Below, piece by piece: positions 6,342-12,074 of a stretch of DNA of 12,450 nucleotides. The position numbers and the translations under genes are program-made. The number at the start of each line of letters is the position of its first letter. Position 1 is the stretch's first letter. The notes beneath the pieces are model-generated. The model had not been told where the DNA came from and did not search any database. It saw only the letters and a list, made by a program, of their open reading frames with translations. This stretch comes from Deltaproteobacteria bacterium TMED58 (lineage in GTDB: Bacteria; Desulfobacterota_D; UBA1144): positions 149,149 to 161,598 of the forward strand of contig NHDL02000003.1 of NCBI GenBank assembly GCA_002167555.2, given 5' to 3'.

Positions 6342-6818
6342 GTTTATTTTCTTCATAAATATATCTTTTTTAATTTGGCTCATTCTCTCCGGAAAGAGTA
6401 TTCCGTCAAGATGATCAAATTCATGTTGAAAAACTACTGATTGGATACCATCAGGAACATAAATAACTTCTTTACCGGTCAAATCATATGCTTTGATCTC
6501 AATCTTTTCATACCTATAAACATATTCATAGAATCCTGGTATGCTAAGACATCCTTCTTTTGACTCGATTCTACCTTCCATCTTGGTTATTTCAGGGTTA
6601 ATCAAAACAATAGTTTTTTCTTTATTCTCATCATCAAAGTCTAAGCAAACAAAAAACCGTTGGAGTATTCCAACTTGTGGAGCAGCTAGACCTATACCTT
6701 CGGCCGCCCTCATAGTGTCTACCATAATAGAAACTGTGGAAATGAAGTTGTCATCTACTTTTTCAACAGACACGCAATTTTTTAATAAAACTGGGTCTGG
6801 ATAAATCTTAATATCCAA
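6327..6818 (-). CDS. def: Peptide deformylase
   Basis: Metalloenzyme that removes the formyl group from the N-terminal methionine of nascent proteins at the ribosome. It has 163 aa, a usual length. All three family motifs are intact: GIGLAAPQVG (41-50), EGCLSIPG (88-95) with metal ligand C90, and QHEFDHLDG (131-139) with metal ligands H132 and H136 and catalytic E133. KIYPDPVL (4-11) is the typical N-terminus. The start is TTG at 6818. No ATG or GTG is found in frame between it and the upstream IHF coding end, and the family N-terminus begins here. It starts seven bases after the IHF-like gene's stop, so the two are probably one operon. The usual partner fmt is not in view. EGCLSIPG with Cys argues for an active enzyme and not a degenerate paralogue. 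Confidence 0.95.
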   Translation of the reverse strand: MDIKIYPDPVLLKNCVSVEKVDDNFISTVSIMVDTMRAAEGIGLAAPQVGILQRFFVCLDFDDENKEKTIVLINPEITKMEGRIESKEGCLSIPGFYEYVYRYEKIEIKAYDLTGKEVIYVPDGIQSVVFQHEFDHLDGILFPERMSQIKKDIFMKKINKEFK

Positions 6819-6825
6819 AACAGAA

Positions 6826-7110
6826 TTAACCCTTCTTCTTATTTAGCTTCGTTATTAAATCTTTACTTGGTCTAAAGATAGGAAGTATCTTTTCGGGGAC
6901 AAGAATAGTTTCACCAGTTTTTGGGTTCCTGCCATTATAAGAATCATAAGTCTTTGGAAAGAAACTACCAAATCCTCTAATCTCAATCCTATTATTATTC
7001 TTAATTGAATCTATCATAGATTCAACAAGAATATTGATTACATTCTTACTTAATACTTTATCTAGTTTAAATTCTTCACCGATAATATCTTCTAATTCAG
7101 ACTTGAGCAT
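6826..7110 (-). CDS. ihfB: IHF/HU-family DNA-bending protein, IHF-beta-like
   Basis: Small nucleoid protein of 94 aa that dimerises and bends DNA. It has N-terminal helices (MLKSELEDIIG, then SKNVINILVESMIDSI at 21-36), the beta signature RIEIRGFGSF (41-50), and the DNA-inserting arm with GRNPKTGE (60-67), where P64 is the intercalating proline. The C-terminal helix contains PIFRPSKDLITKL (77-89). MLKSEL and the RIEIRGFGSF core resemble IHF-beta more than HU. The subunit type is an inference, and a homodimeric HU or IHF-like protein remains possible because no partner gene is in the window. There is no Shine-Dalgarno before the ATG at 7110. The gene lies downstream of tRNA-Arg and its terminator and upstream of def. 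Confidence 0.85.
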   Translation of the reverse strand: MLKSELEDIIGEEFKLDKVLSKNVINILVESMIDSIKNNNRIEIRGFGSFFPKTYDSYNGRNPKTGETILVPEKILPIFRPSKDLITKLNKKKG

Positions 7111-7116
7111 ATTATA

Positions 7117-7145
7117 ATTAATTAATTATAAACAAAAAAAGTCAA
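7117..7145 (-). promoter_or_regulatory. Candidate promoter of the ihf-def operon, embedded in the tRNA terminator
   Basis: Minus-strand TTGACT (7145-7140), a 17-base spacer and ATTAAT (7122-7117, 4 of 6 matches) end six bases before the ATG at 7110. The predicted start therefore coincides with the initiation codon and leaves no room for a ribosome-binding site. The -35 overlaps the right arm of the tRNA terminator. A perfect TATAAT at 7116-7111 directly abuts the ATG but would start transcription inside the gene. Confidence 0.35.
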
Positions 7146-7162
7146 GATTTTTTTAACTCTTG
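7134..7162 (-). terminator. Rho-independent terminator of tRNA-Arg
   Basis: On the minus strand CAAGA (7162-7158) pairs with TCTTG (7147-7143) around a 10-base loop. It is followed after two bases by seven Ts (7140-7134), the order expected for intrinsic termination. It begins about five bases after the mature 3' end of the tRNA. The stem is short, but position and T-run make it convincing. Confidence 0.55.
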
Positions 7163-7167
7163 GTTAA

Positions 7168-7239
7168 TACCCCGTAAGGGAATCGAACCCCTATTCCAAG
7201 TTTAGGAAACTCGTGTGTTATCCGTTACACCAACGAGGC
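7168..7239 (-). tRNA. tRNA-Arg (anticodon CCU)
   Basis: A 72-base cloverleaf on the minus strand. The acceptor stem pairs GCCTCGT with ACGGGGT (two G-U wobbles), with discriminator A. The D-stem is GTGT/ACAC around an 8-base loop containing GG. The anticodon stem is CGAGT/ACTTG with loop TTCCTAA, giving anticodon CCT at 34-36, U33 before it and A37 after it. The variable loop has four bases. The T-stem is AGGGG/CCCTT with loop TTCGATT. The CCA end is not encoded (TTAACC follows), so it must be added enzymatically. It reads AGG arginine codons. Conventional D-, anticodon- and T-arms make an active tRNA likely. Confidence 0.95.
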
Positions 7240-7253
7240 TATATCAGCTTTAA

Positions 7254-7281
7254 ATAATACAATCTTCATATATTACATAAA
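7254..7281 (-). promoter_or_regulatory. Candidate promoter of tRNA-Arg
   Basis: Minus-strand TATTAT (7259-7254) is preceded by 16 bases and a weak -35-like TTTATG (7281-7276). Transcription would start near 7247, about eight bases before the mature tRNA 5' end at 7239. The -35 match is poor (3 of 6), and AT-rich DNA gives many such hits. Confidence 0.3.
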
Positions 7282-7293
7282 TAATAAATAATA

Positions 7294-7322
7294 TTGTACT
7301 AATAAGTTTTATAAATTATTAT
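7294..7322 (+). promoter_or_regulatory. Promoter of the 98-aa unknown gene, predicted leaderless
   Basis: TTGTAC (7294-7299), a 17-base spacer and TATTAT (7317-7322) form a good sigma-70-type promoter. The -10 ends six bases before the ATG at 7329, so transcription should begin on or beside the start codon. No Shine-Dalgarno exists in the gap (TTTAAA-type sequence only). This supports translation of the downstream reading frame as a leaderless message. Confidence 0.5.
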
Positions 7323-7328
7323 TTAAAA

Positions 7329-7625
7329 ATGGAATTTCAAAATAAAGCTTTTTTTATTACTGTTACAAATAAATTTACTGGACAATTTTTTAAAGAATAT
7401 CTCGTTGATGGACTAGATAGGGATTCAGTCATCCAAACAGTAATTTCAATATGTGCTATTGACCCTCTGAGCTATAACATAATAGCTGAAGAAGCACCTA
7501 TAGAACAAGCTAAATCATGGATTGATGATAAATTTCCAAATGGCCAAAGTAAGCATAATGTAATAGATAAAGAGCAAAAAATTGTTGAGCTTATTTATAA
7601 TCCTATGGGGAACCCTTATGGGTAA
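7329..7625 (+). CDS. Conserved-looking small protein of unknown function (98 aa)
   Basis: I do not recognise this protein. It has 98 aa, is acidic overall, has a single cysteine (C42), no signal peptide and no membrane segment. The first third alternates hydrophobic and polar residues like beta strands (KAFFITVTN at 6-14, FFKEYLVDGL at 20-29). An amphipathic stretch follows (RDSVIQTVISICAID at 31-45), then a helical, charged part (AEEAPIEQAKSWIDDKFP at 53-70). It ends in ELIYNPMGNPYG (87-98). It could be a small alpha/beta domain, but that is only a guess. Evidence that it is real: a well-placed promoter, no better frame on either strand, and codon use like its neighbours. It stands alone, diverging from tRNA-Arg and ending six bases from the convergent rpmJ stop. 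Confidence 0.6.
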   Translation: MEFQNKAFFITVTNKFTGQFFKEYLVDGLDRDSVIQTVISICAIDPLSYNIIAEEAPIEQAKSWIDDKFPNGQSKHNVIDKEQKIVELIYNPMGNPYG

Positions 7626-7631
7626 AAAATA

Positions 7632-7781
7632 CTAAAGCTTACTTCTTTTCTTCTTATAGCCTTGTCTAACTTTAAATTTAGGCTCAGCCTTACAAATCAC
7701 GTAAATTCTTCCACGTCTTTTAACAACTTGGCAGTCGGGGTGCCTATCTTTCATGCTTCCAATAGAACTTACAACTTTCAT
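7632..7781 (-). CDS. rpmJ: 50S ribosomal protein L36, zinc-independent (YkgO-like) form
   Basis: Smallest large-subunit protein, 49 aa, with start ATG at 7781 and stop TAG. The sequence begins [18 protein letters not shown] and contains [19 protein letters not shown] (19-37) and RQGYKKKR (39-46). The four zinc ligands of the classical C+ L36 form are not kept: only C17 and C30 are present and neither pair is complete. It therefore belongs to the C- type that works without zinc, like E. coli YkgO, which has the same RHPDCQ and basic C-terminal extension. In alphaproteobacteria a C- form is commonly the only L36, so this is probably the housekeeping copy, not a zinc-starvation paralogue. I see no Zur-like operator. 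It has a consensus promoter directly upstream, stands alone, and lies 66 bases after the end of the ABC transporter gene. Confidence 0.92.
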   Translation of the reverse strand: MKVVSSIGSMKDRHPDCQVVKRRGRIYVICKAEPKFKVRQGYKKKRSKL

Positions 7782-7789
7782 AGTCTTTT

Positions 7790-7818
7790 ATTAAAACCTA
7801 TTAGATATTTATTGTCAA
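7790..7818 (-). promoter_or_regulatory. Strong promoter of rpmJ
   Basis: Minus-strand TTGACA (7818-7813, perfect consensus), a 17-base spacer and TTTAAT (7795-7790, 5 of 6). The -10 ends eight bases before the ATG at 7781, so transcription should start within one or two bases of the start codon. No Shine-Dalgarno fits after that point. It is the best promoter match in the window, as suits a ribosomal protein gene. Confidence 0.65.
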
Positions 7819-7847
7819 TAATTAATATTAATTCATCTTCAAATAAA

Positions 7848-9797
7848 TTACTTAGTATCCAATGAATATTTACCCTTAGGAAGCATGGTTAAAACTAAAT
7901 TATGGAATTGCTTAATTTCCTCTCGGTGTCCGACACTAATGTAAGCAACTCCTAATTCATTTAGTATGTTATATAATTTTTGTTCATTATCAGAATCTAA
8001 TGCACTAGTGCCCTCATCTAAAATCACAAAATCAGGCTTATTGATTAATATCCTAGCAAAAGCTAATCTTTGCTGTTCTCCAACTGATAGCACCCTTGTC
8101 CAGTCTTTAATTTCGTTTACGTTATGATCTTTTGTAAGCTGTGACAAGCCAACTTTATCTAAAGCCTTGTTTATTTCATCATAGTCAAAGTCATCTTGAG
8201 AATTAGGATAGCAAACCTGTTCTCTTAAAGTTCCAAGTAACATATAAGGTTGCTGAGGAAGAAACATTGTATTAGTTATATTAGGTTTTTTTATCAATCC
8301 TGAACCAAAATTCCATAATCCAGCAACAGACCTTAGTAATGAGCTTTTACCCACACCGCTTTCACCAACTATTATTAATCGATCTTTCTCAGATAACGAA
8401 AGCGTTAAATCTCTGATAAGTTCTCTATTATTATCCGGCGTTTTAACAGTAACTTTATCAAACTCTAGTCTATTTGACTGATCATATTTAATTACTTCTT
8501 CATTCTTAGTATCATTAGAAATTTTATTCAATGTTTTATCGAAGTTACCAAGCCTAAAAACACTTGCAGAAAACGCAGAGATACTTTCAATTTGGTTTGT
8601 GACTATTGAAAGTGCCCCAAATACTTGGAAAAAAGCAATCCAAGCTTGAGTTATCGTTCCAAAATCAATTTCACCTGAAAAGTATAAGGGTGCTACCAAG
8701 AGATAGACAGGAAACCTCATTAGGTTGGAATATGAAAACTGAAATAAGTCCACAATTGACTGCCAAATTATCCATAAATCATAATTTTTTAAAGCTCTAA
8801 AGAGCCTCTTGAGAACACTTTTAATTTCTTTCTTTTCTCCAGAATAAAACGCAATCGACTCAGAATTGTCTCTAACATGGACCATTCCATACCTAAAGTC
8901 AGCCTCTAATCTTAATTGATCATAGTAAATCTTAATCATTTTCTTTCCAGTATATATTGCAACCCAGGTACCTAATCCAACATAAACTAAAAGGCCTATA
9001 GTTAAAGTCTTAGAGATTGACCATAAAATTGCACTAAATGCGGTTACCGTCAAAATAGCTTGAAGGATATCTATTAAAAAACTTAAAGTAACCATTGTAA
9101 AATTCTTTATATCTTCTGAAATTCTTTGGTCTGGATTATCTATATCAGAATTTTGCGCATTGGAATCAAGTAGATAAAATGCTCTATTTGCAAAGTATCT
9201 TTCAATGAAATTATTTGTTAACCATTCTCTCCAATAACGACCAAACTTAAGTCTAGTGAATCTATAAAGAGATATAACTGGCAAGGCTACCAGAACTATT
9301 AGTCCATATACCCAAAGAAAATCCCAAAAAGCTGCTTCATTTCTGACATTAAGTGACGTATCTAAAAATCTAAATATATAACTTAAAGAAACATTTAAGC
9401 CTGTAACACAAAAAAGCAATGTCAATATACCAACTATTAACAGCCATGGCTTTAGCTTATCTTTAATATGAATATAATTAAGTCTAAAAATAAAAACCGT
9501 TCCTATGATAGTAGCAAAAGATAAAATAGATAGTTTATTGGATTGTAAATTCTCGACATATAATTTAAAATTGGGCGCTAATTCTGTCATAAAAGCAGGG
9601 AAGAAAAAATCGATAATTCCTCCAATGGCAATTATTCCAAAATAGCAAACAGACATTACAAATAAAACTGAAGAAATTAAAAGCAAAATTAATTTTAAGG
9701 ATGAGCTGGCAACATTGAGTGGAAAGAAATAAGGCTGAGCTATACTAACAAATCTCTCTAGAAGCTCTTTGTTGAATCTGAAATTATCATTAGCCAT
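7848..9797 (-). CDS. ABC transporter, fused permease and ATPase (SbmA/BacA/YddA-like)
   Basis: Inner-membrane half-transporter of 649 aa, expected to work as a homodimer. Residues 30-420 hold about six to eight hydrophobic helices of the SbmA/BacA, YddA and peroxisomal ABCD type. Landmarks are RLKFGRYWREWLT (182-194) and NPDQRISEDI (221-230), the characteristic loop of this group. The ATPase domain (about 445-640) is complete: Walker A GESGVGKSS (478-486), Q-loop LPQQPYMLLG (513-522), signature LSVGEQQR (570-577), Walker B FVILDEGTSALD (590-601) with catalytic E595, and H-loop VGHRE (623-627). Related proteins move peptides, long-chain fatty acids or cobalamin. The cargo here is unknown. Its ATG lies eight bases after the lgt stop, so it is likely the third gene of the thioesterase-lgt operon. 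The neighbouring thioesterase would fit an acyl or lipid cargo, but this is speculation. Confidence 0.88.
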   Translation of the reverse strand: MANDNFRFNKELLERFVSIAQPYFFPLNVASSSLKLILLLISSVLFVMSVCYFGIIAIGGIIDFFFPAFMTELAPNFKLYVENLQSNKLSILSFATIIGTVFIFRLNYIHIKDKLKPWLLIVGILTLLFCVTGLNVSLSYIFRFLDTSLNVRNEAAFWDFLWVYGLIVLVALPVISLYRFTRLKFGRYWREWLTNNFIERYFANRAFYLLDSNAQNSDIDNPDQRISEDIKNFTMVTLSFLIDILQAILTVTAFSAILWSISKTLTIGLLVYVGLGTWVAIYTGKKMIKIYYDQLRLEADFRYGMVHVRDNSESIAFYSGEKKEIKSVLKRLFRALKNYDLWIIWQSIVDLFQFSYSNLMRFPVYLLVAPLYFSGEIDFGTITQAWIAFFQVFGALSIVTNQIESISAFSASVFRLGNFDKTLNKISNDTKNEEVIKYDQSNRLEFDKVTVKTPDNNRELIRDLTLSLSEKDRLIIVGESGVGKSSLLRSVAGLWNFGSGLIKKPNITNTMFLPQQPYMLLGTLREQVCYPNSQDDFDYDEINKALDKVGLSQLTKDHNVNEIKDWTRVLSVGEQQRLAFARILINKPDFVILDEGTSALDSDNEQKLYNILNELGVAYISVGHREEIKQFHNLVLTMLPKGKYSLDTK

Positions 9798-9805
9798 ATC
9801 TAATA

Positions 9806-10639
9806 TTAATTGATTATTCTCCCCTTTTCATTATTTATGCGTCTAGCGGTATAGAAATAAACAAAAAAGAATAATAAAAAAGAGAAAAAAGATAAAAGTT
9901 GTCCCATATTAATATATGCGAAAATAATATCAGACTGTTTTTCTTTATAAAATTCTACGAGAAATCTACCTATAAAAGCTAAAGTTACAACAATCAAGGA
10001 TATCCTTCCTGGTTCAAAAGAATTCTTAGACTTAAGGTTTGCAACAAATAAGAAGATAGAGAAATAAATAATACATTCGTATACTTGAACAGGATGTCTT
10101 GGTATGAGTTCATAACCTGAAAGTGGGAATGCTACGCAAAAAAAATATGAACATTGTTTTCCTATTATTTCAGAATTAAATAAATTACCTATTCGAATAA
10201 AAGATACAAAAATTAGAGAATTTAATATAAGACAATCAACGAATTTAAAAAAACTGCGAACCTTGACCTTCTTTCTAAAAATTATAAAAATATATATTAA
10301 TGCACCAATAAAGCCCCCATGGCTTGATAGGCCCTGAAAACCTATAAATTCTAATGTTTCAAATCTGATAGGCAATAAAATTTCTAATAAATTTTCAGAA
10401 TAATATCCATATTCATAAAATAAACAATGAAATATCCTTGATCCTATCAACATATATATTAATAAGTTGAGAAAAGTTTTATCTACATAATCCCTACTCA
10501 AATCATCGATTGACTCTTTATTGATTCTATATAGCAATAGAAAAAGCCCAACAGCGAAAAAAACAGAATAATATCTTATGGATATGAAATCTGAGGTAAA
10601 CAAAAAGGGTGATTGATTCCATACAAGGAAAGAATTCAT
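9806..10639 (-). CDS. lgt: Prolipoprotein diacylglyceryl transferase
   Basis: Inner-membrane enzyme that transfers diacylglycerol from phosphatidylglycerol to the lipobox cysteine of prolipoproteins. It has 277 aa with about seven hydrophobic segments. Family landmarks in order: IRYYSVFFAVG (21-31), the first membrane segment; GSRIFHCLFYE (66-76); GLSSHGGFIG (103-112) with the essential-type H107; the Lgt signature FIRIGNLFNSEIIG (147-160) with R149, N152 and E157; RHPVQVYE (181-188); and GRFLVEFYKE (224-233) with R225 and E229. Its ATG begins immediately after the thioesterase stop, with no spacer. The next gene is an ABC exporter. All expected catalytic residues are present, so it should be active. 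An lsp gene is not in view. Confidence 0.95.
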   Translation of the reverse strand: MNSFLVWNQSPFLFTSDFISIRYYSVFFAVGLFLLLYRINKESIDDLSRDYVDKTFLNLLIYMLIGSRIFHCLFYEYGYYSENLLEILLPIRFETLEFIGFQGLSSHGGFIGALIYIFIIFRKKVKVRSFFKFVDCLILNSLIFVSFIRIGNLFNSEIIGKQCSYFFCVAFPLSGYELIPRHPVQVYECIIYFSIFLFVANLKSKNSFEPGRISLIVVTLAFIGRFLVEFYKEKQSDIIFAYINMGQLLSFFSFLLFFFVYFYTARRINNEKGRIIN

Positions 10640-11134
10640 TTACAGATTCTCATTTAATTCAATCTCAAATCTTTTCTCTTCAAGTGCTTGTCGCTTCCTA
10701 ATCTCAGCGCCGATTTTATTATTTTTTTCTTCTTTCTCAGTTACCAACTCAAGTGTAGGAACTTCTATAGGCTTTCCATTAGAATCCATAGCAACAAAAA
10801 CAAAATATGCTCTTGCGCATATCTCTTTTGCTTCATCATATCCTTCCCTTGTAACTTTAGTTTTTACCACCATTGAGGTTCGGCCTGTATAAATAACCTT
10901 AGATTTAAATTCGATGATATCTCCTCTATTAATTGGCTTATTGAATTGCATATCCTCTATAGAAGCTGTAACTGCCTTATGACTAGAAAATCTCCTCGCA
11001 CATATCCCACCAACCATATCCATCATTTCGATTAATCTTCCTCCATACATAGTTCCATAATCATTGGTATCACTAGGAAAAACCATAATGCTACTCGTAG
11101 CTTCAGTAGATCTTTTCATTAGTCTATTTGACAT
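10640..11134 (-). CDS. Acyl-CoA thioester hydrolase, YciA/hotdog family
   Basis: Cytoplasmic hotdog-fold enzyme of 164 aa that hydrolyses acyl-CoA to free acid and CoA. The core is DTNDYGTMYGGRLIEMMDMV (22-41), with N24 and D39 as the likely catalytic pair of the YciA-type family. It is followed by VTASIEDMQFNKPINRGD (55-72) and VIYTGRTSMVVK (80-91), both hallmark stretches. The ending IEVPTLEL (123-130) is usual, and then comes a charged tail of about 35 residues (EKEEKNNK onward) that may be helical. AGGAG seven bases before the ATG at 11134 decides the start over the in-frame Met6. It is the first gene of the operon with lgt and the ABC exporter. Chain-length preference cannot be read. Acetyl-CoA to long-chain substrates are known in the family. 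Confidence 0.88.
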   Translation of the reverse strand: MSNRLMKRSTEATSSIMVFPSDTNDYGTMYGGRLIEMMDMVGGICARRFSSHKAVTASIEDMQFNKPINRGDIIEFKSKVIYTGRTSMVVKTKVTREGYDEAKEICARAYFVFVAMDSNGKPIEVPTLELVTEKEEKNNKIGAEIRKRQALEEKRFEIELNENL

Positions 11135-11141
11135 TTATTAA

Positions 11142-11174
11142 CTCCTAACAGAATAATATTTAAAATTTATAACA
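11142..11174 (-). promoter_or_regulatory. Extended -10 promoter and Shine-Dalgarno of the thioesterase-lgt-ABC operon
   Basis: Minus-strand TATAAA (11171-11166) with TG one base upstream (TGTTATAAA from 11174) forms an extended -10 without a recognisable -35. Transcription would start near 11159, giving a leader of about 25 bases. It contains AGGAG at 11146-11142, seven bases before the ATG at 11134. TATTAT at about 11157 is an alternative -10. Confidence 0.4.
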
Positions 11175-11216
11175 TATAATTTAAAATTTTAACCTTTTTA
11201 ATTAATTTTTAACAAT

Positions 11217-11222
11217 TATAAT
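11217..11222 (+). promoter_or_regulatory. Candidate -10 box of the moxR-coxE operon, predicted leaderless
   Basis: A perfect TATAAT ends six bases before the ATG at 11229, and no Shine-Dalgarno is present. No convincing -35 is found 16-18 bases upstream (T-rich only). An out-of-frame ATG at 11224 is followed by AAA and TGA, a two-codon reading frame that overlaps the real start. Confidence 0.35.
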
Positions 11223-11228
11223 AATGAA

Positions 11229-12074
11229 ATGAAAAAATTTACTAGTACTAATAGTTATATTGCCACACCTGATTTAGAGCTTGCAGTCAATGCTGCTATT
11301 AGCCTGGAAAAACCTTTATTGATAAAAGGAGAGCCTGGTACAGGGAAAACATTATTAGCAGAAGAAGTCGCGAAATCTATAGATACGGAAATAATTAAAT
11401 GGCATATAAAATCCACTACAAAAGCTCAACAAGGTTTATATGAATATGATGCCATTACTAGGCTTAGAGACTCCCAATTAGGTGACTCCAGAATACAAGA
11501 TATTTCAAATTATATTATAAAGGGTAAGTTATGGGAGGCTTTTCAGGCAAAGAAAAAAATTGTTCTCTTAATTGATGAGATTGATAAAGCTGATATAGAG
11601 TTCCCCAATGACCTACTCTTAGAATTAGATAAAATGGAGTTTTTTGTTTATGAGACAAAAGAAAATATAGTAGCTAAGAATAGACCAATTGTAATAATAA
11701 CGAGTAACAATGAAAAGGAATTACCCGACGCCTTCTTGCGAAGATGTATTTTTCATTATATTAATTTTCCTGAAAGAGATGTTATGGAACAAATTATTGA
11801 AGTTCATTTTCCAAAAGTTAAGAAAAAACTTATAGCTGAAGCACTAGATATCTTTTTTGAGTTAAGAGAAATACCTGGGCTCAAAAAAAATCCATCAACA
11901 TCTGAGCTAATAGACTGGATAAAACTTCTCCTTTCTGATGATATACCAAAAGATATCCTTCAAGAAAGAGATGAAAGTAAAGCAATTCCACCCCTACATG
12001 GTGCTCTCATAAAGAATGAACAGGATGTTCAAATGTTAGAAAGGCTAAGATTTATGCTAAGACGTGGTAAGTAA
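11229..12074 (+). CDS. MoxR-family AAA+ ATPase
   Basis: Cytoplasmic AAA+ ATPase of 281 aa, of the kind thought to act as a chaperone with VWA-domain partners in cofactor or complex maturation. Walker A is GEPGTGKT (34-41). KWHIKSTTKAQQGLYEYDAI (57-76) and RLRDSQLGD (78-86) are the insertion typical of this subgroup. Walker B is VLLIDEIDKAD (112-122) with D116/E117, sensor 1 is TSNN (158-161), and the arginine finger region is DAFLRRCIFHYI (167-178) with R171/R172. The sensor 2 region is KKNPSTSELIDWIKLL (219-234). The stop shares one base with the next gene's ATG (TAATG), so the two are translationally coupled. The client is unknown. CoxE-linked pairs are known in molybdenum-hydroxylase clusters, but also occur alone, as here. 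RavA-type and gas-vesicle GvpN-type ATPases are less likely. Confidence 0.9.
   Translation: MKKFTSTNSYIATPDLELAVNAAISLEKPLLIKGEPGTGKTLLAEEVAKSIDTEIIKWHIKSTTKAQQGLYEYDAITRLRDSQLGDSRIQDISNYIIKGKLWEAFQAKKKIVLLIDEIDKADIEFPNDLLLELDKMEFFVYETKENIVAKNRPIVIITSNNEKELPDAFLRRCIFHYINFPERDVMEQIIEVHFPKVKKKLIAEALDIFFELREIPGLKKNPSTSELIDWIKLLLSDDIPKDILQERDESKAIPPLHGALIKNEQDVQMLERLRFMLRRGK

Noticed and set aside
6541-6804. Plus-strand open frame of 87 codons
   Set aside because: Antisense to peptide deformylase, whose catalytic motifs are read in the opposite frame; low-complexity Ser/Thr/Ile translation typical of a shadow.
7260-7316. Run of near-repeats of ATAATAAATAATAT in the tRNA/98-aa gene spacer as a possible iteron or repeat array
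   Set aside because: Low-complexity AT sequence without a constant unit length; explained by base composition and promoter sequence.
7605-7630. GC-rich ACCC-TTAT-GGGT hairpin at the end of the 98-aa gene as a terminator
   Set aside because: Four-base stem lying within the coding end; on the plus strand it is followed by As, and on the minus strand the T-run comes before the hairpin, so the order is wrong for intrinsic termination on either strand.
7662-7865. Plus-strand open frame of 67 codons
   Set aside because: Antisense to rpmJ and its promoter; the L36 protein on the other strand is unmistakable.
8606-8800. Plus-strand open frame of 64 codons
   Set aside because: Antisense within the ABC transporter gene; no promoter, no family pattern.
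10688-10876. Plus-strand open frame of 62 codons
   Set aside because: Antisense within the thioesterase gene; Phe-rich translation results from the AT-rich reverse complement.
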